A stretch of 64,000 nt of DNA, taken from assembly GCA_030141605.1 (NCBI GenBank), contig JAQGDQ010000113.1:549187-613186 (forward strand), given 5' to 3'. Each line of letters opens with the position of its first letter. Position 1 is the first letter of the stretch. The notes below the pieces were generated by a model, which saw nothing but the letters and a program-made list of their open reading frames with translations, was not told the DNA's origin and searched no databases. A program made the position numbers and the translations under genes. The DNA is from Tubiluchus corallicola. Its lineage: Eukaryota; Priapulida; Priapulimorpha; Priapulimorphida; Tubiluchidae. Shown here piece after piece: positions 56,400-64,000 of this stretch.

Positions 56400-57570
56400 C
56401 GCTAGCAAACTGCCCTCATTGTGTGTACGCTTGTTTTCATAAGATAACCCAGATAGCCATAATCAAAATAACTCTGGTACTTGTTACTTTGAACCGTGGT
56501 TCGAAATAAAATTCTGTATCATTGTCTTTATACATTCATATACAATTTTGAAAACTAAGCTAAATTGTAATCGTGTTTCAGGTGACTGAATTTATATTTC
56601 ACAGGTTCTGAGTAAGATGCGAATACAAGCATAACCGGAAGTTTGAAATTTTTTTGAAGCTTTTGTTATTATCACATTTATTATTTTATTACTATTATCA
56701 AAACCTGTACTTTGGCTTGTTAACTTACCTGACAGATTGAAGCACCATACCGTCTACTTGCTCAGGTTTGATTTAGTGCTAGTCCTTCAGTTTCTTGCTT
56801 CTCCTGACACGAAGGCTCTTCCACGAAGGTTAGTTGCTTAAAGCCACTTTGTAAATGATGACTTCAGAATCTTTCCTCATTGGTTCTTAAACAACGACAC
56901 TTCCCATATCTTAATACTGGATATTCCCAAGTGTCAAACAGCAGCTCATCAATCCAGCTTTTCTTTCTAACTTTTTATCTGTGGAATTCTTTACCAGAAA
57001 ACTATTTCCCTATTAAGTACAACCTCCCCTCAAGGAAACGTACCTTGATACATCATCCCGTTTTATTAGGAAATTGATTAAAAGAGTTTTCTTGACTCTG
57101 TTTCGGTTTTTTTCGTTTTTAAAAAGACTTCTTTTCGAGCCATAAGCATAAAACTACTAGCTATTCACCTGAATTATTAAGTTAAAATCGATATAATATA
57201 TATTGATGCATGGAAAATTGCGATTCCTAAGCAACAAAAGTTTGCCTGAACTATTAAGTCTGCAACTATCGTTCTGAACACTAATTTTGAATCTGTGGTT
57301 ACGTCTGTCAGTATCAAATTATTTATTTGGTATTAGGTTTATTAAATATTAAATTTATTTAGTATAAAGAATTTGCTCTCTTTTATACACATTTAATTAA
57401 CGTTTTTATTGATGCATTATAAGTTTATTAGTACATATATTTTAAATTGAAATAGTGTAAATCAGCTTATTAAATTTTGCTTCAGTTGTAAACCATGGAG
57501 AATGGAAAGACCTTTTCTTATGAAGATGAAAGACCTCTTCTTACTTAGTTATATTCTTTACTTGCTTACC
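56400..57570. other. No gene recognised
   Basis: Frame 56880-57077 resembles the end of a LINE-type ORF only vaguely (LFFLTFYLWNSLPENY, cf. LWNSLP); too short to call an element, but LINE debris is plausible. Confidence 0.35.
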
Positions 57571-57596
57571 TACCTGCCTGCCTGTCGGCCTTCCTA

Positions 57597-57647
<51 letters not shown>

Positions 57648-57650
57648 ACT
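57569..57650. repeat. (CTGC)n microsatellite
   Basis: About 14 tetranucleotide units with flanking ctac/cttc variants. Confidence 0.96.
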
Positions 57651-58147
57651 TACTTATTTTTGTTTCAATTATTTTGAAAAGTTAAATTCAACGCTGGTGG
57701 GCGTTACCCTTAAAAGCATATCATAATTTAGCAATTAGCCCATTAGCCGCATGGAACAGTTATTAAAAGTTCATTTTGCGCTCTTGTAATAGGCATTCGT
57801 AACCAGGTATTGCGTTTTTATTTATGACTGATATGTTTATTTCTAATGGTCGAATAGGAGCGTCAGTTGCAGTAGTATTAGATGCAATAATTAGGTATAG
57901 TAGCAAATATTCCCTTTGAGTGCTGTTACCACTGCAACCTGTATTTACCTGATATCACGATTCAGTCGCACTAAGATGTGTTATATTATCTCCCGGTCTG
58001 TCAGTCACCATTTTTTTCGTCATCTTTGAATCATGAGTACAACGCCATGATTTTGTTCACGTCTTCATCCCAATGGCTCTGCAATGGACCAACTGCTTCT
58101 ATCTCTAAGGATCAGTATATTATTGGAACTTTATTGAACCATCTTTA

Positions 58148-59825
58148 TTGGAACTGTGAAGCCAGACACTTGATACTTTATTGGAGAACTGCTTTCTTTG
58201 TCTGACTACAGGAGAATAAAGTGCCTCTTTTTAACCCTATTTCAGTCATTGCCATGGTAATACTTATCAACGCGCGTGTGAATTAAATTTAACTTTAGCA
58301 TTTTAACGAGGCAAATTTCGCGTAAAGAAAAAAAGAGCTGATAAGATGGTCCATATGTAAAGAAATTAGTAAAATGACACAAGTTACTTAGAACTTTGAC
58401 ATTTCACTTACATTTGCAATGACAATAAAATATTTTTGTGTTTTGCAGATTTAACGCCACGTGGAGCCAACAATTCCAGTGATGCCTTAGTGTAACGAAA
58501 ATTAAGCTCTTTTTAAAAATCTAGAAATTGATTGAGTGTGTGAGATCGTAGTTTTACTATACAATTCTGTACGCTGCCTCAGCACTCAGTGAGGTCCTAC
58601 TAATGTTGAGTTGTTGTGGTAGGACAGGAACTCAAAATCATTCCCGAGGATGAATTCTATGAGATGAGATATTGAACTGGCAGAGAATCTGAACACATCC
58701 TCCTTTAATGGGGAGAAAAGCTGGGCAGCATGAAGCGGCTCATTAGTTTACCAGCCCAGTCCTGTTTATGTGCAAATAATATCGTTCGTCATAATTAATT
58801 CGTAAATATTTCTTCGTCTGCAGGAAGAAGTGAAAAATGTCTTTAGCTGGATGTGTCATCAATAAAATCAAATTTATGTGTTGGCGCAAAAATATAAAAA
58901 TAAGCTAATATTTTAAAAAATATATCTAAAGAAATGCGTTTTGCATAAAACCTAATGGAATTTATAGGTGTACAATATGCTATTCCTACATATCGTAAGA
59001 TAAATTTTATAAATCGGATATGTAATCATTTTGTTTAGTCTCATCGAGATGTTTGATTAACTGCTTTGAAAAGTGGTAGTATTTAGAAACGGGTTTTACG
59101 TGTATAATAAGTTAATTTATTTCAAACAGCAGCACCAAGTTTCTAATTGTAACTTTTTGTCAACTATATGTAGCATTTTCAATTGTAACAGCTAGAAAAC
59201 AATCAAATGTGTAAAAATACTGATCAAAGATTTTGTGATGAAGAACTCTCTCTGTGATATACTGAAATCACACAAAATGTGCCTGTGATTTGATTCAATA
59301 ATGTAAAGTAAACTAGAATCATTTAGGTAGCTGTTGTAAAACATTTCCTACAAAAGAGTATTGATTTTTCCCAGTATCACCTGCAGTCAACAGTTTTCCT
59401 TAATGAATTTTCTTAATTATATTATATAATGTTATAAAATTAAATTATACTAGAATCTTAAAGTGGGAAATGAAGGTAATAAGCTTAAAGGTATTAAATT
59501 TTTGAAGAAAAATATGACCCAAAATGCAAAATACTTTGGACTGGAATTAAACCAGTGACGTTTGAGTAATCAGCTCAACGTCTTAACCCACTTGATCACA
59601 CTGCCCTTGAAAATTATGAGCAACACAACACAGACACTAATTCTATCCTAACAAACATTTGAAGTGGTGGAAAAACTGGTGAGTTATTAAAATTTAATCA
59701 GTATCTATGTTTTTCACAAGGGTCTGAATGGTCTATTAATCTGACACTTTGAGCTGTGAAAAATCCTTGTTTCAAATTCAAGCACAGTGCTGATTTTTCA
59801 ACTTTTCACATTTGTTCTTTGTTGT
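58148..59825 (+). repeat. Left arm of large inverted repeat (palindrome)
   Basis: Each base at position p pairs with 122148 - p on the other strand. The register is constant from the inner edge (59825 with 62323) to the window end (58148 with 64000), so no net indel, and several 40-60 base samples showed no mismatch. The arm holds the SINE-like repeat (about 58570-58760), a tRNA-like segment (59538-59606) and AT-rich unique sequence. The outer end is unknown. Confidence 0.97.
59538..59606 (-). repeat. tRNA-like SINE head in left arm
   Basis: Mirror copy of 62542-62610, identical sequence on the minus strand. Confidence 0.65.
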
Positions 59826-60523
59826 CCAGCTGTGGTGAGAGTTGTTAATCGCAGCTTGTGACGGAGAACTATTTGTGCAATTTTAACGTAAACCACTACA
59901 TTTGAAATTACAAGCAGCAAAAAATTGAAGTTGATCCAATAAATATGCCCAACGTAAGGCACTTCATCTACGGAACATATTCCAGTGTCTGTATCAGGCG
60001 TAGTCAGAGGGCGAATCAAACTCGTGACACCATGTATAAAAGCGTAAAACCAAGTAAAAAACAAGATGATGGCGGTGTGACGGTGGTTGAAGATCACTGA
60101 GTATCGAAGTGGATAAATCACAGCGACATATCTGTCAATCGTTATCAAAGTTTGACACATTACAGAACCAGTAAATAACAGATCAGATAAGAAGGTACTA
60201 GCCATGCAGTTAGCAAATGTCAGCTGTTCATTTCTCGCCCGCTTCGCAATTTTCCACAAGCCAAAGACGGCAAAAACTGTTCCGTTCGTGGCTAGATTTG
60301 CCAAAATGACATTCGATGGTGTGCGTAGAGAACGCATGCTGGCAACGGCTACGGCAACTGAACCATTTAGAATTATCACAATAAAGTCGAATACCAGGAA
60401 TATTATGAACAGTAGGAGTTTTATTTTTCCAATTTTCGCACCTGTTTTTAAGCCGCTGACGCTGTCGGAATTTGCAGAATTTGTTACATTTTCTATGAAA
60501 TTTTGCATCTGCGTAAGATTCAT
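59798..60523 (-). pseudogene. Rhodopsin-class GPCR, TM1-TM5 only, 3' end replaced at inverted-repeat junction
   Basis: 241 codons. N-terminal glycosylation sites N2 and N12; TM1 about 36-62 (LNG), TM2 70-93 (LANLATNG, with Asn where most have Asp2.50), conserved Cys106, TM3 ending DRY (130-132), TM4 about 149-170 with Trp158, ECL2 Cys183, TM5 about 194-220 without the usual Pro (ISNVVVY). After RHKLRLTTLTTAG the frame enters the repeat arm at codon 234 and stops after QQRTNVKS. TM6, the CWxP motif and NPxxY are absent, and no candidate exon for them was seen to the left. Ligand class not assignable; lack of Pro5.50 is seen in adenosine, cannabinoid, lysophospholipid and melanocortin receptors. 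It could be a live multi-exon gene if a distant exon supplies TM6-7. Confidence 0.82.
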
Positions 60524-61087
60524 TATCAGAACAAATTAAAAACTGAATTCTTTGAGAGGAAAGCAATACATTAGTGTGCATATTCGGCTTGCGTTATGTA
60601 TTACAACACAGTATAACCATGCGCAGATGGCCATAGACGAGTCAATCTAAACGAAGGTGCGACCAAGGTGAAAATTTTTTGTCTCTTTTTACACGACTTT
60701 CAAACTATGGATCAAGATAAAATTTAAAAGGAAACATCCGATTACAATGTGTCAAAGTTTGTAAATGTAACTTGAATTGAAGAACGGGGGTCTTTAAATT
60801 TATGAAGGATAATTACAAGACCAAGGCATTCATCTACGTTAAAGTAAGCTGACACGTTAGGTGTCAGTAGAAACTGGGAGCGCAAATAGAGCCAGTCTGC
60901 AAATACAGCCAATTCTGAAAAGATAGAAATGCCAAAGTTCGTCGTTTTGTGACATCTCAACAACGTTTAAAAATCATATATTCAATGACAAAGGATAAAT
61001 GGAACATACACACAAAGAAGTTAAGCCACTCCTGATGCCATGCATCTCGCGTAGGATATACGCATTACGTGTACTTCAGGTGAAAGG

Positions 61088-61145
61088 TGGATAGCCAAGT
61101 GGTCACAATGTGCGTCTCGTGACCGAACTTGCAACCTTGAGTCTT
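61088..61145 (+). repeat. Degenerate tRNA-derived SINE head
   Basis: gtggatagccaagtggtcac followed by gcgtctcgtgaccg and ccttgagtc resembles the A-box to B-box part of common tRNA-derived SINE heads. The B box is eroded. Confidence 0.4.
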
Positions 61146-61486
61146 ACCTGTAAATGAATGGGCGAATTGCTAGTTCAGTGTCCCATCCTAGCGGACTATC
61201 TTCCATAATGAGATTCTGTCTCGTCACAATCAGCTGCATGTTGAACAAACTCTGCCACTGAGTGTTAAAGAGCAGCTTGATGTGTAGAAAACTGTTGCAC
61301 AATGATGAAAAGGTGAGATGCAACACTAAACGGCAGTTCTTACTCAATGTAGATGGTTGTGGCAAAACCGGAATCTGGTGTATTGTCAATAATAACCAAT
61401 AACATGAAACAATGGGCCGACAGAAGCCTCCTAGTTACATTCGAATATATACACCTTTCCTATTATTAAAGATGGGTCTTTTTCAT

Positions 61487-61488
<2 letters not shown>

Positions 61489-61529
<41 letters not shown>

Positions 61530-61592
61530 ACCACCACCACCACCACCACCACCACCACCACCACCACCACCACCACCACCACCACCACCACC
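61489..61592. repeat. (CCG)n-(CCA)n compound microsatellite
   Basis: About 11 CCG then about 23 CCA triplets, pure. Poly-Arg/His and poly-Gly frames are by-products. Confidence 0.98.
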
Positions 61593-62541
61593 AATATATA
61601 TAAATATGTTTAGTGTAAGATTCATTTCATGCAAAATTTCGTTCACTCTTTATAAGCACTCTGTGAAAGCATAGTATGAGGTTAACACTAGAGGTTACTG
61701 AAACAAGTCAGCATGTTACAGTAATTTTACAGAAATTTCAATACGTGTGCTATATACACAAACATAAAACAAACAAAAAGAAGTGTAAAAGTTTACAGTT
61801 TTACAGTAGTGATGAAGATTGCAAGATGTGCGTTAGATACTGCTTAGAGCAAGTGGGACTTAGCGTCTTGTTTCTGCAGTTTTTCGGCTGTCTGGTGACG
61901 TCACTTTGAAAGTTGCGATGACGTAGAAACATTTTATGTCAACAACAGCTGGTTGAAGGGGACCAAATGAGTCGGTCTGGTACAATTTGGCCCTGATCCA
62001 ACAAGCTGACTTTGACATCGGTCAACCATATTCTGCTACAGCCTGCATTTTTTCTTTTCCCCGGCGAGAGGTGGCGTGGTGAGACAACAATAATCCAGAG
62101 CACCAGATTACCTTTTTGACTTTCAAGTAGCGTTTGTTATGAAAACAAAATTATACTAAAATTAGAGAAGGATGATATTAACTACATTTACCCAATCATG
62201 TCAGGTGTAATACGTACTATAGCCTCCAATTAACACACAAGTACACTGCAACAAGCAGACAATCAACTTAACAGTGGAATAAACACACAATTATTTTGAA
62301 TTTTTATTCAAGTATTACAGGTACAACAAAGAACAAATGTGAAAAGTTGAAAAATCAGCACTGTGCTTGAATTTGAAACAAGGATTTTTCACAGCTCAAA
62401 GTGTCAGATTAATAGACCATTCAGACCCTTGTGAAAAACATAGATACTGATTAAATTTTAATAACTCACCAGTTTTTCCACCACTTCAAATGTTTGTTAG
62501 GATAGAATTAGTGTCTGTGTTGTGTTGCTCATAATTTTCAA

Positions 62542-62610
62542 GGGCAGTGTGATCAAGTGGGTTAAGACGTTGAGCTGATTACTCAAACGTCACTGGTTTA
62601 ATTCCAGTCC
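62542..62610 (+). repeat. tRNA-like SINE head in right arm
   Basis: Shows A box-like gatcaagtgggttaagac, a 5-bp anticodon stem ttgag/ctcaa with loop ctgatta, a 5-bp T stem actgg/ccagt with loop tttaatt (B box-like). The acceptor halves (gggcagt / ccaaagt) do not pair, so this is a tRNA-derived SINE head or a pseudogene, not a working tRNA. Confidence 0.65.
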
Positions 62611-63375
62611 AAAGTATTTTGCATTTTGGGTCATATTTTTCTTCAAAAATTTAATACCTTTAAGCTTATTACCTTCATTTCCCACTTTAAGATTCTAGTA
62701 TAATTTAATTTTATAACATTATATAATATAATTAAGAAAATTCATTAAGGAAAACTGTTGACTGCAGGTGATACTGGGAAAAATCAATACTCTTTTGTAG
62801 GAAATGTTTTACAACAGCTACCTAAATGATTCTAGTTTACTTTACATTATTGAATCAAATCACAGGCACATTTTGTGTGATTTCAGTATATCACAGAGAG
62901 AGTTCTTCATCACAAAATCTTTGATCAGTATTTTTACACATTTGATTGTTTTCTAGCTGTTACAATTGAAAATGCTACATATAGTTGACAAAAAGTTACA
63001 ATTAGAAACTTGGTGCTGCTGTTTGAAATAAATTAACTTATTATACACGTAAAACCCGTTTCTAAATACTACCACTTTTCAAAGCAGTTAATCAAACATC
63101 TCGATGAGACTAAACAAAATGATTACATATCCGATTTATAAAATTTATCTTACGATATGTAGGAATAGCATATTGTACACCTATAAATTCCATTAGGTTT
63201 TATGCAAAACGCATTTCTTTAGATATATTTTTTAAAATATTAGCTTATTTTTATATTTTTGCGCCAACACATAAATTTGATTTTATTGATGACACATCCA
63301 GCTAAAGACATTTTTCACTTCTTCCTGCAGACGAAGAAATATTTACGAATTAATTATGACGAACGATATTATTTG

Positions 63376-63580
63376 CACATAAACAGGACTGGGCTGGTAA
63401 ACTAATGAGCCGCTTCATGCTGCCCAGCTTTTCTCCCCATTAAAGGAGGATGTGTTCAGATTCTCTGCCAGTTCAATATCTCATCTCATAGAATTCATCC
63501 TCGGGAATGATTTTGAGTTCCTGTCCTACCACAACAACTCAACATTAGTAGGACCTCACTGAGTGCTGAGGCAGCGTACA
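63376..63580 (+). repeat. SINE-like repeat segment in right arm (mirror at about 58568-58772)
   Basis: ttctctgccagttcaatatc-tcatct and gtcctaccacaac match the 3' half of the copy at 7290-7580 in order and spacing. Confidence 0.45.
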
Positions 63581-64000
63581 GAATTGTATAGTAAAACTAC
63601 GATCTCACACACTCAATCAATTTCTAGATTTTTAAAAAGAGCTTAATTTTCGTTACACTAAGGCATCACTGGAATTGTTGGCTCCACGTGGCGTTAAATC
63701 TGCAAAACACAAAAATATTTTATTGTCATTGCAAATGTAAGTGAAATGTCAAAGTTCTAAGTAACTTGTGTCATTTTACTAATTTCTTTACATATGGACC
63801 ATCTTATCAGCTCTTTTTTTCTTTACGCGAAATTTGCCTCGTTAAAATGCTAAAGTTAAATTTAATTCACACGCGCGTTGATAAGTATTACCATGGCAAT
63901 GACTGAAATAGGGTTAAAAAGAGGCACTTTATTCTCCTGTAGTCAGACAAAGAAAGCAGTTCTCCAATAAAGTATCAAGTGTCTGGCTTCACAGTTCCAA

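Larger units (their letters stand above)
59826..62322. other. Unique spacer of the large inverted repeat
   Basis: 2497 bases: GPCR fragment at its left edge, then sequence without recognised genes, a degenerate tRNA-like SINE head near 61088-61145 and the CCG/CCA microsatellite. The frame at 61676-61909 is not recognised. Confidence 0.85.
62323..64000 (-). repeat. Right arm of large inverted repeat, cut by window edge
   Basis: Reverse complement of 58148-59825. Continues past position 64000. Confidence 0.97.

Noticed and set aside
56106-56509. Long poly-Leu, Cys-Tyr and Val-Ala open frames
   Set aside because: All arise from the triplet and hexamer microsatellite; no start context or homology.
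61412-61646. Poly-His/Arg and poly-Gly frames
   Set aside because: By-products of (CCG)n(CCA)n.
62542-62610. Functional tRNA gene (anticodon-like GAT)
   Set aside because: Acceptor stem does not pair and the T loop lacks the TTC start; better as a SINE head.

Overview
The window is animal nuclear DNA: AT-rich, with GT-AG introns, large gene-poor stretches, many microsatellites and decayed retroelements. Gene content (integrin beta, Arf1-type GTPase, glutamate-cysteine ligase, rhodopsin-class receptor) shows a metazoan. The repeat content suggests an invertebrate, perhaps aquatic, but I cannot name the phylum from sequence alone. All identifications rest on reading the sequence against remembered families; no database search was possible.

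Layout. Positions 374-9230 (minus strand) hold ten coding exons of an integrin beta subunit, from signal peptide to the start of the beta-tail. The tail, membrane and cytoplasmic exons lie left of position 1. A probable untranslated first exon with a strong donor and a CRE sits near 12.46-12.59 kb. Positions 14684-17911 (minus) hold a complete four-exon, 181-codon Arf1/2-type GTPase, with a 5' UTR intron leading to a YY1/E-box promoter near 19.3 kb. From 20.3 to 22.7 kb lies a decayed plus-strand non-LTR retrotransposon carrying two nested insertions; removing each insertion with one target-site copy restores the local reading frame. From 23.26 to 24.08 kb are degenerate 16-18 bp minisatellites. 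At 25358-27337 (plus) is an intact, intronless catalytic subunit of glutamate-cysteine ligase (659 codons).

From 27.4 to 58.1 kb there is almost no recognisable coding sequence. This stretch holds two copies of a short TIR element, a foldback-like element, a 1.4 kb inverted repeat, three 5S-rRNA-derived fragments, a LINE 3' end, a 47-bp minisatellite and many microsatellites. There are weak hints of exons or promoters at 33.9, 45.6-46.4 and 49.3 kb.

The right end is the most striking part. A large inverted repeat (arms 58148-59825 and 62323-64000, the latter cut by the window edge) shows no indel and no mismatch wherever I compared it. It flanks a 2.5 kb unique spacer. The spacer carries a rhodopsin-class GPCR whose frame runs over the arm boundary and stops eight codons later, so TM6 and TM7 are missing.

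The genes are not an operon and share no evident pathway. I found no clearly new multi-gene system. The items most worth following are the near-perfect palindrome that truncates a receptor gene, the datable nested-insertion stack, the intronless GCLC and the 5S-derived repeat family.
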